Notes: generated from the letters alone by a model not told the origin. A stretch of DNA of 26,525 nt from JAENVU01 sp046598395 (GCA_046598395.1 JBKJIQ010000032.1:1-26525), one strand, 5' to 3'; counted from the stretch's first letter, positions 16,515 through 24,607 are shown. Made by a program: numbers and translations.

Positions 16515-16715
16515 TTGACGACAGGAACAGTTAAGTTTTTCAACGCCGAAAAGGGCTTTGGTTTCATCTCACGGGATGGCGGCGAGGATGTGTTTGTTCA
16601 CTTCTCGAACATCCAGGGTGATGGCTACAAGTCACTCGATGAAGGCCAGAAGGTCGAGTTCGACGTGGCCCCCGGCCGCAAGGGCGAAGAGGCCCAGAAC
16701 GTCCGCGTGATCTGA
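16515..16715 (+). CDS. Cold-shock protein, CspA family
   Basis: 66 residues from a TTG at 16515, reading TTGTVKFFNAEKGFGFISRD. It is a complete cold-shock OB fold with RNP1 (KGFGFI) and RNP2 (VFVHF), binding single-stranded RNA or DNA as an RNA chaperone. TTG is preferred because family members begin at this TTGTVKFF residue and GAGAG lies five bases upstream. An ATG at 16503 would add four residues. A strong intrinsic terminator follows 20 bases after the stop, so the gene is transcribed alone. Confidence 0.95.
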   Translation: MTTGTVKFFNAEKGFGFISRDGGEDVFVHFSNIQGDGYKSLDEGQKVEFDVAPGRKGEEAQNVRVI

Positions 16716-16734
16716 ACCAACTGATGTGAGAACT

Positions 16735-16770
16735 GGCCGTCGGTCTTCGGACCGGCGGCCTTTTCTTTTT
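16735..16770 (+). terminator. Intrinsic terminator after the cold-shock gene
   Basis: An 11-pair stem (16735-16745 with 16750-16760, all paired with one G-T) closed by a TTCG tetraloop, then TTTTCTTTTT at 16761-16770. This is a textbook Rho-independent terminator. It lies in the convergent gap before the stop of the serine hydrolase gene at 16775. Confidence 0.95.
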
Positions 16771-16774
16771 CCGG

Positions 16775-17776
16775 TCAGGTACCCACTTGGTTCGCGAGCA
16801 CCCGAGCAATCGGCCACGCGCCGTCGGTCGTATTCGAGATCACGGTTCGCGTCAGCCCGGCATTCGGGTCGTGCACGCTACGGAACGACACGCCGGCATC
16901 CATGCCTTCGAGGATGACGACGTCCGTCGACCCGTGGAGCCAGAAGCCGAGGCCGTACCGCATTGATTCGGTCGGAACCTCGCTTCGGGGTCGCACCATT
17001 TCGCGGACCCACTCGGTTGCCACGATCCGGCCTTCGAAGAGCGTTGTCCAGAACCGGCTGAGGTCGGCGACCGTGGAGTAGATGCCGCCATCGCCGTTGC
17101 CGCGCACCGGGAGATGCAGGACGTTCGTACGATCGGTATCCGTTCCCAGATAGCCGGTTGCCGCGTCGCCGGGGAGTTCATCGGTGCGGAGGAACTCGGT
17201 ACGAGTCATCGCCGCCGGAGTGCATACGCATTCCTGCACGAGGTTGTGGAACGGCGTGCCACTCACTCGCTCCGCGATGAGGGCGAGGATCACGAATCCG
17301 CCGTTGCAATACGCGAAGCGTTCTCCGGGTGCGAACGCTTTCGGGTACCCCGCGAGTACCGCGAGGTACTGCTCGGTGGTGGCCAACTCGTGGACCGGTA
17401 CGCGCATGGCGTAGTCGGTGACGGCTCCGGATCCGTCCTCGTCCAGGTAATCCCCGATCCCCGATCGATGCGCGAGGAGGTGCTCGATGGTGACCGCGTC
17501 GTCGACCAGTGGAAGACCGGAACCGAGTACTGACCGCGCGGTGGTGTCCAGCGAGAGCATGCCAGTCTCGAGGAGGTGCACCACCGTGAGGGCGGTAAAC
17601 CCCTTCGTCCCGCTGGCCAGACCGAACCGCGTGTCGATGGTGTTGGGTACCTGGTAGCCGCGGTGGGCGTATCCGTAGGCCCGCGCGAACTCGACCGTCT
17701 CGCCCCGGGCGATCGAGACAACCCCTGAGAAACCGGTGCCGATTGCACTCGCGTCGATGTCATGCTCGAACGACAT
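16775..17776 (-). CDS. Serine hydrolase, beta-lactamase/class C-like family
   Basis: About 333 residues from the ATG at 17776. The family's SxxK nucleophile motif is SGTK in FGLASGTKGFTALTVVHLLE, and YxN is YCN in RFAYCNGGFVIL. Further conserved pieces are the LLAHRSGIGDYLDEDG loop and a GLGFWLHG stretch where the third (K/H)xG motif is expected. Such proteins include esterases, D-aminopeptidases and PBP-like hydrolases as well as beta-lactamases; there is no signal peptide, which argues for a cytoplasmic esterase or peptidase. The frame is open to 17902, but the extra N-terminal residues are polar and unlike the family. The gene is convergent with the cold-shock gene and divergent from the SDR at 17980. 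Confidence 0.85.
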   Translation of the reverse strand: MSFEHDIDASAIGTGFSGVVSIARGETVEFARAYGYAHRGYQVPNTIDTRFGLASGTKGFTALTVVHLLETGMLSLDTTARSVLGSGLPLVDDAVTIEHLLAHRSGIGDYLDEDGSGAVTDYAMRVPVHELATTEQYLAVLAGYPKAFAPGERFAYCNGGFVILALIAERVSGTPFHNLVQECVCTPAAMTRTEFLRTDELPGDAATGYLGTDTDRTNVLHLPVRGNGDGGIYSTVADLSRFWTTLFEGRIVATEWVREMVRPRSEVPTESMRYGLGFWLHGSTDVVILEGMDAGVSFRSVHDPNAGLTRTVISNTTDGAWPIARVLANQVGT

Positions 17777-17810
17777 GGCCACGAGGATACGCGCCCGCGC
17801 CGAATTCTTT

Positions 17811-17835
17811 CCCCGCTCGTCATCCGCGAGTGGGG
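17811..17835. promoter_or_regulatory. Inverted repeat between divergent genes
   Basis: CCCCGCTCG (17811-17819) and CGAGTGGGG (17827-17835) form a nine-pair dyad with one G-T and a seven-base loop. It sits in the 203-base gap between the serine hydrolase and the SDR, suitably placed for an operator. No regulator is encoded nearby, so its role is unknown. Confidence 0.4.
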
Positions 17836-17857
17836 TTGGCTCCGTAATAGGCAAGCC

Positions 17858-17983
17858 ATGTTCTCTTCGTTGATCGCGGTCATCCGTCCGCAGTATTTCC
17901 ACGGCCCGATTCGCCGGCGCGGCGGCCGATTCACGCCGGGACTTGCGCGCAGAGCCTCCGGCGCAATCAACTCAACGTTGTGA
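17858..17983 (+). CDS. Possible 41-residue leader peptide upstream of the SDR
   Basis: An ORF from the ATG at 17858 encodes MFSSLIAVIRPQYFHGPIRR and further basic residues, ending at a TGA whose bases overlap the SDR start (GTGA, 17980-17983). The overlap is the same kind used between true gene pairs in this window. The peptide has no recognisable domain and no clear ribosome-binding site, so it may be chance. Confidence 0.25.
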   Translation: MFSSLIAVIRPQYFHGPIRRRGGRFTPGLARRASGAINSTL

Positions 17984-18963
17984 GCGTGCTGGCCGACGTC
18001 GCGGACCGATTGCTCGAGGCTCCTCTGGCCCCGAGCTTCTCCCGGATCGGGCCGATGGTGCGGTCCCGGCTCGAGCACTGGACCTCGGACTACGACGGGC
18101 GCGGCCGCGTGGTTGCGGTGACCGGGGGGACCTCTGGGCTCGGACTCGCAACCGCACGGGCCCTGCTCGAAGCCGGAGCAACGGTGGAGGTCGTGGCGCG
18201 CAACGCCGCGAAAGCCGAGCGCATCTGCGGCGAGTTGAACCGGACCGATCAGCGCGGCCGTGCGGATTTCGTCGTCGCCGAAATGGGCGATCTCGATACG
18301 GTGCACGCGGCGGCTCACACCTTGCTCGAACGCCACCCTCGGATCGACGCGTTGATTCATAACGCGGGTGCGCTCGACGACGAGTACGTCCGGTCGCGCC
18401 AAGGCACGGAGCAGACCGCCGCGAGCCAAGTGGTCGGACCGTTTCTCCTCACCGGCTTGCTCCTGCCCGCGCTCCGAGCCGCCGCGCCTTCGCGCGTGGT
18501 GTGGGTTTCCTCCGGTGGGATGTACTCCCAGCCTCTGTCGGTCGAGTCGCTCGAGATGACCGCGCAGAACTACGACGGGACCGTTGCGTATGCGAAGGCC
18601 AAGCGCGCGCAGGTCACGCTCGCGGAACTCTGGGCCGAACGGCTCGTTGCCGACAGCATCCACGTTCACTCGATGCACCCCGGCTGGGCCGACACTCCGG
18701 GGGTGCAGCGGTCGCTCCCCACATTCCGGAAGGTTCTCGGTCCGTTGCTGCGCACGCCCGAACAGGGCGCGGACACGCTCGTCTGGTTGGCCGCATCCGA
18801 CGGTGCGCCACTGACGACTACGGGAAAGTTCTGGCTCGACCGGCGGCCCCGGACCATTCACCGCCTCAAGAAGACCCGGGATTCCGATACCGCAGCCGAG
18901 CGAATCGCGCTTTGGGATTGGTGCGTTGCGCGCAGCGGGTGGGGCGGGGCGGAGTCGGGATGA
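17980..18963 (+). CDS. Short-chain dehydrogenase/reductase (DHRS12-like)
   Basis: 327 residues. A helical N-terminal extension of about 40 residues precedes the nucleotide loop VTGGTSGLGLATA (48-55 core), HNAG at 127-130, the catalytic serine in VVWVSSGGMYS (near 177) and Y204-x3-K208 in AYAKAK. All are intact, unlike the zinc-ribbon SDR. The SGGMYSQPL stretch and the MHPGWADTPGV tail resemble DHRS12-type proteins, suggesting a lipophilic ketone or alcohol substrate. The GTG at 17980 is the start; the last codons overlap the ATG of the acyltransferase gene (ATGA), so the two are an operon. Confidence 0.88.
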   Translation: MSVLADVADRLLEAPLAPSFSRIGPMVRSRLEHWTSDYDGRGRVVAVTGGTSGLGLATARALLEAGATVEVVARNAAKAERICGELNRTDQRGRADFVVAEMGDLDTVHAAAHTLLERHPRIDALIHNAGALDDEYVRSRQGTEQTAASQVVGPFLLTGLLLPALRAAAPSRVVWVSSGGMYSQPLSVESLEMTAQNYDGTVAYAKAKRAQVTLAELWAERLVADSIHVHSMHPGWADTPGVQRSLPTFRKVLGPLLRTPEQGADTLVWLAASDGAPLTTTGKFWLDRRPRTIHRLKKTRDSDTAAERIALWDWCVARSGWGGAESG

Positions 18964-19982
18964 GGAGCTCGGGGATTGGTGAGCAGTTTGGCGCGCTGTT
19001 GCGCAACCGGCTCACTCGACGCGCGGTGACGGTCCCGGTGGTCGCGGTTGGCGCCGCCGCGCTGGGGTCTACGGCCGCGCTCTGGGCGCCGCTCGCGGCC
19101 GCAGTGGACCTCGCCAACCACGGCACCCGGTTGCCGAGGCTCCGACTGGTGTCGTTTGCGTGGGCGTGGAGCACACTCGAAACCATCGGGGTGGGCACGT
19201 CGGCCGCGCTTTGGGTCGCCGGCCGCGGTGGAGATCGCGACGCGCACTACGCGCTGCAGCGGTGGTGGGCGGCGAGGCTCGTCGACTCGTTGCGCCTGCT
19301 TGCGAATCTCCAGATCGAGGTGGATGGTCTCGAGCAGCTCGCACCCGGTCCGATCGTGATGTGCGCCCGGCATTCGAGCATCGCCGACTCCTTGCTCCCC
19401 GCGTGGCTGCTCGGCCAGGTGGGGATGCGCCCGCGCTATGTGCTGAAGGACGAGCTTCTCGTGGACCCCTGCCTCGACATCGTGGGGAACCGGCTTCCGA
19501 ATCATTTCCTTGACCGCTTCCCCGACGACAGCGCGGTCGAGCTGAGCGCCCTCGAAGGTCTGGCCCGGGGGATGCAACCGTTGGACGGCGCGGTGATTTT
19601 CCCGGAGGGGATGGTCGTCACCGAGAGCCGTCGGCGCCGGGCCATTGAGCGCGTCGTGGCCCGAGATCCGGAGCGCGGCGCTCGGGTGGGGCGACTGCGG
19701 TCGCTCGCACCGGTGCGGCCCGCGGGTACCGAGGCGTTGCTCCGCGGCGCTCCCGATGCCGACCTCGTGCTCGTGACGCACCTGGGGCTGGAGTCGTTGC
19801 GACGGCTGGGCGACGCGCCTCGGAATGTTCCACTTCGCGATCCGCTGCGCGTGAGCATCCGGCGGATAGACCGCCGCGATGTGCCAACCGGCGATGCGTT
19901 CCTCCGCTGGTTTGACGATCAGTGGGCCGTCGCCGACCGAGATCTCACCGCGATTGCCGTGGAACGCCGCTCCGCGGTCTGA
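18960..19982 (+). CDS. PlsC-family acyltransferase (LPLAT)
   Basis: 340 residues. A hydrophobic N-terminal region (about 24-50 and 66-90) should anchor it to the membrane. The acyltransferase motif HSSIAD (His138 to Asp143, HX4D) and the FPEG motif at 214-217 that binds the phosphoglycerol acceptor are intact. These enzymes transfer acyl groups to lysophosphatidate-like acceptors. Start at 18960, which overlaps the SDR stop; the partnership with an SDR suggests a lipid-modifying role. The last third is arginine-rich and less conserved. Confidence 0.85.
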   Translation: MRSSGIGEQFGALLRNRLTRRAVTVPVVAVGAAALGSTAALWAPLAAAVDLANHGTRLPRLRLVSFAWAWSTLETIGVGTSAALWVAGRGGDRDAHYALQRWWAARLVDSLRLLANLQIEVDGLEQLAPGPIVMCARHSSIADSLLPAWLLGQVGMRPRYVLKDELLVDPCLDIVGNRLPNHFLDRFPDDSAVELSALEGLARGMQPLDGAVIFPEGMVVTESRRRRAIERVVARDPERGARVGRLRSLAPVRPAGTEALLRGAPDADLVLVTHLGLESLRRLGDAPRNVPLRDPLRVSIRRIDRRDVPTGDAFLRWFDDQWAVADRDLTAIAVERRSAV

Positions 19983-20044
19983 GGTCGGGCTGGGCTGACC
20001 GGGCACATCGCGCAATCGCGCACCGGTCGGCTGAGCCGCAAGCG

Positions 20045-20409
20045 ATGATGGGGGAACTGGTGGTGCCCACCCAGTTCGTGCTCGATGGTGATGAGGTCGG
20101 GATTCACCTGGCCCGACCGAACCCGATCTGGGCGGCGATCGAGGAGAACGATCAGGTCACGGTGAGCGTGGCCGCGGATTGGGCATTCATCCCATCGAGT
20201 TGGAAGGCATTGGGTGACGAAGACCGCGACTCGGCATCCCCACCACCTATTGCGCGAGTGTTCAGCTCGTGGGGACGGAGCGCATCATCGATGACGTCGA
20301 CGACGAGCATCGAGTTGCGGTGGCGGCTCGCTTACGCGACCGCGACGGCCCGGGCGATGCCCCGGCACTGGCACATCTTCATCGCCGGATCGATGGCCGT
20401 CCGCGCTGA
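20045..20409 (+). pseudogene. FMN-binding PaiB-like protein, deleted and frameshifted
   Basis: GELVVPTQFVLDGDEVGIHL and ARPNPIWAAIEEN, then VAADWAFIPSSWKALGDED, match the central part of FMN-binding negative regulators of the PaiB type. At about 20224 the frame shifts by one base (a missing C would restore it), then reads RLGIPTTYCASVQLVGTERIIDD. It then jumps straight to VDDEHRVAVAARLRDRDGPG, which in relatives is separated from that point by about 50 residues. The usual N-terminal residues are also absent. So the gene has lost its 5' end and an internal segment as well as the frame; the product is not functional. The relic ends at the stop at 20407-20409. Confidence 0.75.
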
Positions 20410-20435
20410 CGATGCCCGACCAGAGGAAGGCACCG

Positions 20436-21080
20436 ATGATCGAGGTATTCGCGGAGGTCACGTGCCCGTTCACGCACGTGGGATTACGGCGCCTGGTGCA
20501 ACGGCGGGAGGAGTTGGGTTCGACCATGCCGATTCGGGTCAAGGCGTGGCCGCTCGAGCTGGTGAACGGCGAAGCGTTGGCCGGGGGTTTTGTGGCAGAG
20601 GAAGTTGCGGCGCTGCGCGCAAAGGTGGCGCCAGAGTTGTTCTCGGGCTTCGATCCTGCGTGCTTCCCCACCACCACATTGCCGGCGCTCGCGCTCACCG
20701 CCCTCGCCGCGGCTCGGAGCGTGCAGCTCGGAGAGGTCGTCGCCCTCGATCTGCGCGACGCGGTGTTCGAGCGCGGGCTCGACGTTGGGGATCCGAGGGT
20801 GCTCGGTGCGATCGCCGCCACCCATGGCCTCGCGCTCGCCGACGCGGATCCGGACTCAGTGACCGCGGAATACGAAGAGGGGAGGCGCCTTGGTGTGGTC
20901 GGCTCGCCGTATTTCGTCGTCGAGGGAACGGGCTATTTCTGTCCCACGTTCGACATCCGTCGGGTCGACGGCTACTTCCAGATCGATGCGGACCCGGTGG
21001 CGTTCGATGTGTTCGTCGCGGCGGCTTTGGGTGTGTCCGCGTTGGGTACGTCGGCAGTGGAGGGAAACGAGCGTGGATGA
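20436..21080 (+). CDS. DsbA-family thioredoxin-fold protein (FrnE/HCCA-isomerase-like)
   Basis: 214 residues from the ATG at 20436, chosen because AGAGGAAGG at 20422-20430 is the best ribosome-binding site in this part of the window (five-base spacing); an ATG at 20412 is poorer. The N-terminus IEVFAEVTCPFTHVG places a single cysteine (Cys10) where DsbA proteins have CxxC; the second position is Thr, and His14 follows. GVVGSPYFVVEGTGYF carries the cis-proline loop. This is the pattern of 2-hydroxychromene-2-carboxylate isomerases and FrnE-like proteins, which bind a thiol cofactor rather than exchange disulfides. In an actinobacterium the thiol would be mycothiol. It overlaps the next gene by eight bases and has no signal peptide, so it is cytoplasmic. 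Confidence 0.85.
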   Translation: MIEVFAEVTCPFTHVGLRRLVQRREELGSTMPIRVKAWPLELVNGEALAGGFVAEEVAALRAKVAPELFSGFDPACFPTTTLPALALTALAAARSVQLGEVVALDLRDAVFERGLDVGDPRVLGAIAATHGLALADADPDSVTAEYEEGRRLGVVGSPYFVVEGTGYFCPTFDIRRVDGYFQIDADPVAFDVFVAAALGVSALGTSAVEGNERG

Positions 21081-21828
21081 AATCCTGCGTGACCTTTCGG
21101 CGCAACATCGTGAACTCCACGCGTATCTGGAACCGTTGGATGATGCGGCATGGCGGTTGCCTTCGCCGTGCGATGGGTGGGATGTCGCCGATGTTGTTCT
21201 GCATCTGCATCAAACCGACAACCTGGGGATTGCGAGTTTGCGCGGCGATCTCACGAGTGACGTGGAAGCGTTCATACGCGGCGGGGCCGGGGAAGAAGCG
21301 GTGGATCAAGCGGCCGCCCTCAGCGTGGAACAGGGGCGGGGCGCGCCCGGCCGCGCGGTCCTCGGACTCTGGGCAGACTCCGCCGCGCAACTCCTCGTGG
21401 AGTTCGGACTCGTGGACCCGAGCGCGCGTCTGCAATGGGTCGTGGGCCACCTCTCGGCTCGCACGCTCGCGGCGACCCGACTCGCGGAGTGCTGGATCCA
21501 CACCACCGACGTCGCCGCGGCACTCGGTGTGGAACTCGCGCCGACGAATCGTTTGCGCCAGATTGCCCGGCTGGCCTGGCGCACGGTGCCCTACGCATTC
21601 GAGCGCGCCGGCCGCACGCAGAGCGGGCCGGTTGCGTTCGACCTGGTGGGACCCGACGGGGAGCGGTGGGTGTTCGGGACCGACACCAAGCCACTGACCG
21701 TCGTGACCGGGAGCGCCCACGAGTTGTGTCTGCTGGCCGGTCGTCGCCGAGTGCCGGAAGAAACCGCCTTGGTGGCTACCGGACCCGATGCGGCAGCGGC
21801 GCTGGCGTTGGTTCGTACCTACGCCTGA
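21073..21828 (+). CDS. Maleylpyruvate isomerase family, mycothiol-dependent type (TIGR03084-like)
   Basis: 251 residues from the GTG at 21073, with GGAGGG nine bases upstream. The N-terminal four-helix bundle shows LDDAAWRLPSPCDGWDVADVVLHLHQTDNLG and the later TRLAECWIHTTDVAAALG, in which histidines and an aspartate or glutamate form the metal site of MDMPI/DinB-like folds. A smaller C-terminal domain (PVAFDLVGPDGERWVFG and AHELCLLAGRR) follows. Members use mycothiol for isomerisation or thiol transfer; the substrate is unknown. It overlaps the DsbA-like gene (GTGGATGA), so the pair is translationally coupled, and it meets the PAP2 gene tail to tail. Confidence 0.88.
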   Translation: MDEILRDLSAQHRELHAYLEPLDDAAWRLPSPCDGWDVADVVLHLHQTDNLGIASLRGDLTSDVEAFIRGGAGEEAVDQAAALSVEQGRGAPGRAVLGLWADSAAQLLVEFGLVDPSARLQWVVGHLSARTLAATRLAECWIHTTDVAAALGVELAPTNRLRQIARLAWRTVPYAFERAGRTQSGPVAFDLVGPDGERWVFGTDTKPLTVVTGSAHELCLLAGRRRVPEETALVATGPDAAAALALVRTYA

Positions 21829-22595
21829 CGACGTATCCGGGACCAGCCCGTCACGAGGAGCCACGAAATCCCCAGGATGAACCAACCGCCGACCGCGTCC
21901 AGGATCCAATGGTTCGCGGTGACGACGATCGCAAACGTCGTGAACATGGGATAGAGCACCAGGCCAACGCGAGCGACGCGTGATCGCACGATGGGGAACA
22001 GCGCGAGGGATGACCAGGTGGCCCAACCCACGTGGAGCGACGGCATCGCCGCGAAAAGATTCCCGAAAGCCGCGCGTCCCGCCGCGCTGGGCACGCCGCG
22101 GACGAGTACCACGCGCTGTTGGGGACCGAAGTTGAAGAACCGCGCCGCGGTGTCCACGAAGCCGAACCGCGTGGGCATGAGCCGCGGTGGCATGAGTGGG
22201 TACGTCCAGAAACCGATGAGGCCGATGACGAGCATCACCAGCAGGATGTTGCGCCAACGCACGTAGCGATCCGGTGCGCGGCGCCACATCGTGACCAACG
22301 CGATCACCGGCATAACGAAGTGAATCGTCCCGTAGTAGATGTTCCACGTCGACATGAATGCCGGCCAATGAATGAACGCGTGCTGGATTCCGCGCTCTTG
22401 ATAGAGGCCCAACGCCCGCTCGACGGCGACGACGTCGTGCGCGTGGCGCAGCGCAACCCGGCCCGAACCCGCGGCCCGCGACCGGAGTTCGTCGTAGAGG
22501 AGATAGAGCCCGATCCCAATCGCGGTTTCGACCACCCACCGATACCGAGCGCGCCCGACTTTCGGCTTCGGAGTGGTTGGTACCTCGGGGTTCAA
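21819..22595 (-). CDS. PAP2/inositolphosphotransferase-like membrane phosphatase
   Basis: 258 residues with about six membrane helices. MPSLHVGWATW has PSLH at 185-188 and ANHWILDAVGGW has His229 and Asp233, the histidine motifs of PAP2 superfamily enzymes (PF14378-type). Members remove or transfer phosphate on lipids such as phosphatidate or inositol phospholipids at the membrane. The start is a TTG at 22595, overlapping the thioesterase stop as TTGA. The last ten bases overlap the maleylpyruvate isomerase gene on the other strand. Confidence 0.85.
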   Translation of the reverse strand: MNPEVPTTPKPKVGRARYRWVVETAIGIGLYLLYDELRSRAAGSGRVALRHAHDVVAVERALGLYQERGIQHAFIHWPAFMSTWNIYYGTIHFVMPVIALVTMWRRAPDRYVRWRNILLVMLVIGLIGFWTYPLMPPRLMPTRFGFVDTAARFFNFGPQQRVVLVRGVPSAAGRAAFGNLFAAMPSLHVGWATWSSLALFPIVRSRVARVGLVLYPMFTTFAIVVTANHWILDAVGGWFILGISWLLVTGWSRIRRQA

Positions 22596-23008
22596 CTCGA
22601 TGGGTCGCGGCGCCGCAAGATGAAGGTGCCCGATGCACTCGAGACGAGGTCGCCGGCGGCGTTGACGACCGTGGTTTGCAGGTAGGCGATCTGCCGGGCC
22701 AGGCGCACGACGTCACCGCGAACCGCGAGGTGATCGCCGGCCTTCGCACCGCGCATCGTGGAGTACGTGATCGAAATCGTGGCGCCGCTCTCGCCGCGTT
22801 CGAGCGCGCTGTTGGTGGCGAAGTTCATCGCGGCGTCGTGGATCACGGCGTAGACCCCACCGTGGACCCCTCCCACCGGATTACACGCCGACTCGGTGGG
22901 GATCCAGGCCGCTTCGACCCAACCCTCGCCGTAGCGCTGGAAATCCACACCGAGCTGACCGAGCAGTGGCATACCACCGTCGCCGAGGGCCTTGTCCATG
23001 TCTCGCAC
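22592..23008 (-). CDS. Hotdog-fold thioesterase (PaaI-like)
   Basis: 138 residues. The single hotdog domain carries GGVHGGVYAVIHDAAM (His49-Gly50-Gly51 and Asp58), the loop and helix that hydrolyse acyl-CoA thioesters in PaaI-type enzymes, followed by strands ending TFILRRRD. It is the first gene of a minus-strand pair with the PAP2 protein and is divergent from the thiolase. The GTG at 23008 or an ATG at 22999 is the start. The likely role is to free acids from CoA; the substrate is not evident. Confidence 0.87.
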   Translation of the reverse strand: MRDMDKALGDGGMPLLGQLGVDFQRYGEGWVEAAWIPTESACNPVGGVHGGVYAVIHDAAMNFATNSALERGESGATISITYSTMRGAKAGDHLAVRGDVVRLARQIAYLQTTVVNAAGDLVSSASGTFILRRRDPSS

Positions 23009-23071
23009 GGGCTGGGACAGTACTCACCCGCACGGGCCGTGTTCGCTGCACCGGTGCTCGAGGGGGCTGCC

Positions 23072-23109
23072 TACACTGATCCTCCTCTCCCCTCCCCTCC
23101 CCACACCCT
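23072..23109 (+). promoter_or_regulatory. Possible -10 element and pyrimidine-rich leader of the thiolase gene
   Basis: TACACT at 23072-23077 resembles a -10 hexamer, and transcription would start in the C/T-only run at 23080-23101. No good -35 is seen at the right spacing. The pyrimidine run is striking, but its function is unknown. A GGAG at 23114-23117 is the ribosome-binding site. Confidence 0.35.
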
Positions 23110-23122
23110 GCTTGGAGCCCGC

Positions 23123-24280
23123 ATGACCACCGCTGTCATCGTCGACGCAGTCCGTTCGCCCCTTGGCCGCCGGAACGGCAAGCTCGCCGGAACCCATCCC
23201 GTAGATCTCGCCGCCCATTCGCTGCGAGCGTTGATCGAGCGCACCGGGATTGATCCCGCGCTCGTCGAAGACGTGATCATGGGTTGTGTCATGCAAGTGG
23301 GCGATCAGGCGGTCAACGTCGGGCGCAATGCCGCCCTCGCCGCCGGGTTTCCCGAGGACACCGTGGGGACCACCGTCGACCGTCAGTGTGGATCGAGTCA
23401 GCAGGCAGCACACTTCGCCGCGCAGGGTGTGATCGCCGGTGCCTACGACGTCGTGATCGCCGCGGGCGTGGAGAACATGAGCCGCGTCCCGATGGGCGCT
23501 TCGTTTCTTCCGGGCAGCCTGCCCTTCGGTCCCGAGATGCTCCAGCGGTACCCCCATCTGGTGCCCCAGGGAATCTCGGCCGAGCTCATCGCGGAGAAAT
23601 GGAATATTTCGCGCGAAGACAACGACCGGTTCTCGGTGCAATCCCACGTGCGCGCCGCGCAGGCCACCGCGCAGGGCCGGTTCGATCGCGAGATTGTTCC
23701 GATCGAAGTGACCACCGAAGACGGCACCGAGACGATGGCAACCGACGAAGGCATCCGGCCCGACTCGAGCATGGAGAAGCTGGCGAAGCTCAAACCTGCG
23801 TTCAAGCCCGACGGCGTGGTGACGGCCGCGAACTCGAGCCAGATCACCGACGGTTCGGCGGCGGTCTTGATCATGAGTGAAGAGAAGGCACGGGAACTCG
23901 GGCTTACGCCCCGCGCCCGGTTCCACGCGTTCTCGCTCGCGGGGGTGGACCCGGTGATGATGCTCACGGGACCGATTCCTGCGACCACCAAGGTGCTGGC
24001 TCGAGCCGGCATGACCATCGACCAGATGGACATCATCGAGATCAACGAAGCGTTCGCGCCCGTGGTACTCGCGTGGGAGAAGGAGCATCACCCGGATATG
24101 GCGAAGGTCAACCCCAACGGTGGCGCGATCGCCCTCGGACATCCGCTGGGATGCTCCGGCGGCCGGTTGATGACCACACTGCTCAACGAACTCGAGCGCA
24201 CCGGCGGGCGGTGGGGCCTCCAGACGATGTGTGAGGGTGGCGGCATGGCGAACGCCACCATCATCGAGCGTCTCGGCTGA
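23123..24280 (+). CDS. Acetyl-CoA acetyltransferase-type thiolase
   Basis: 385 residues with all thiolase residues: Cys89 in RQCGSS (acyl-enzyme), NEAFA, His340 in GGAIALGHPLGCSG and Cys370 in MCEGGGMAN (proton transfer). Length and motifs fit degradative or biosynthetic acetyl-CoA acyltransferases, acting on acetoacetyl- or longer 3-ketoacyl-CoA. GGAG six bases before the ATG fixes the start. It is divergent from the hotdog thioesterase, and the small zinc-ribbon protein starts three bases after its stop, so the two are co-transcribed. Specificity (chain length, direction) cannot be read from the sequence. Confidence 0.95.
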   Translation: MTTAVIVDAVRSPLGRRNGKLAGTHPVDLAAHSLRALIERTGIDPALVEDVIMGCVMQVGDQAVNVGRNAALAAGFPEDTVGTTVDRQCGSSQQAAHFAAQGVIAGAYDVVIAAGVENMSRVPMGASFLPGSLPFGPEMLQRYPHLVPQGISAELIAEKWNISREDNDRFSVQSHVRAAQATAQGRFDREIVPIEVTTEDGTETMATDEGIRPDSSMEKLAKLKPAFKPDGVVTAANSSQITDGSAAVLIMSEEKARELGLTPRARFHAFSLAGVDPVMMLTGPIPATTKVLARAGMTIDQMDIIEINEAFAPVVLAWEKEHHPDMAKVNPNGGAIALGHPLGCSGGRLMTTLLNELERTGGRWGLQTMCEGGGMANATIIERLG

Positions 24281-24283
24281 CCG

Positions 24284-24547
24284 ATGGACCTCGCGGTTCG
24301 GATCCTCATTGCGGTCGCCGCCGCGCTCACGATGTATTTGATCGGCGTGAGGATTGTGCGGGTCATGCTGGCTCCGCCGCCTCCGGACGAGCCGGACCTG
24401 AGCGCGCTCCGTCCCGTGGACTACCGCTATCGGTGCATGGTCTGCGGCACCGAGGTGACCATGACGGCATCACCCGAGGCCGACGCCCCGGACGCGCCCC
24501 GGCACTGTCGTGAGGACATGGCCGCACTCGGCCTAGCGGCTCCATAA
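24284..24547 (+). CDS. Small membrane protein with a C-terminal zinc-ribbon-like motif
   Basis: 87 residues. One membrane helix (about residues 5-29, VRILIAVAAALTMYLIGVRI) is followed by a proline-rich linker and C51-x2-C54 with H74-C75, a likely metal site of zinc-ribbon type (YRCMVCGTEV). The start is the ATG at 24284, three bases after the thiolase stop. I do not recognise it by name; a membrane-tethered metal-binding protein is as far as the sequence goes. Confidence 0.78.
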   Translation: MDLAVRILIAVAAALTMYLIGVRIVRVMLAPPPPDEPDLSALRPVDYRYRCMVCGTEVTMTASPEADAPDAPRHCREDMAALGLAAP

Positions 24548-24560
24548 CCAGAGGGCCGCG

Positions 24561-24593
24561 TTATCCACAGGGATGTCCCCAGATTGTGGGGAA
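24561..24593. promoter_or_regulatory. DnaA-box-like sites and hairpin between convergent genes
   Basis: TTATCCACA at 24561-24569 is a perfect DnaA box; an inverted near-match (TTCCCCACA on the minus strand) lies at 24585-24593. Between them TCCCCA (24576-24581) and TGGGGA (24587-24592) form a short hairpin, which could also end transcription, but no T run follows. The synteny with crgA and trpG, genes near oriC in other actinobacteria, makes a link to replication initiation plausible. Only two boxes are visible, so this is not a full origin. Confidence 0.5.
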
Positions 24594-24607
24594 CGACAGC
24601 TGTGTAG

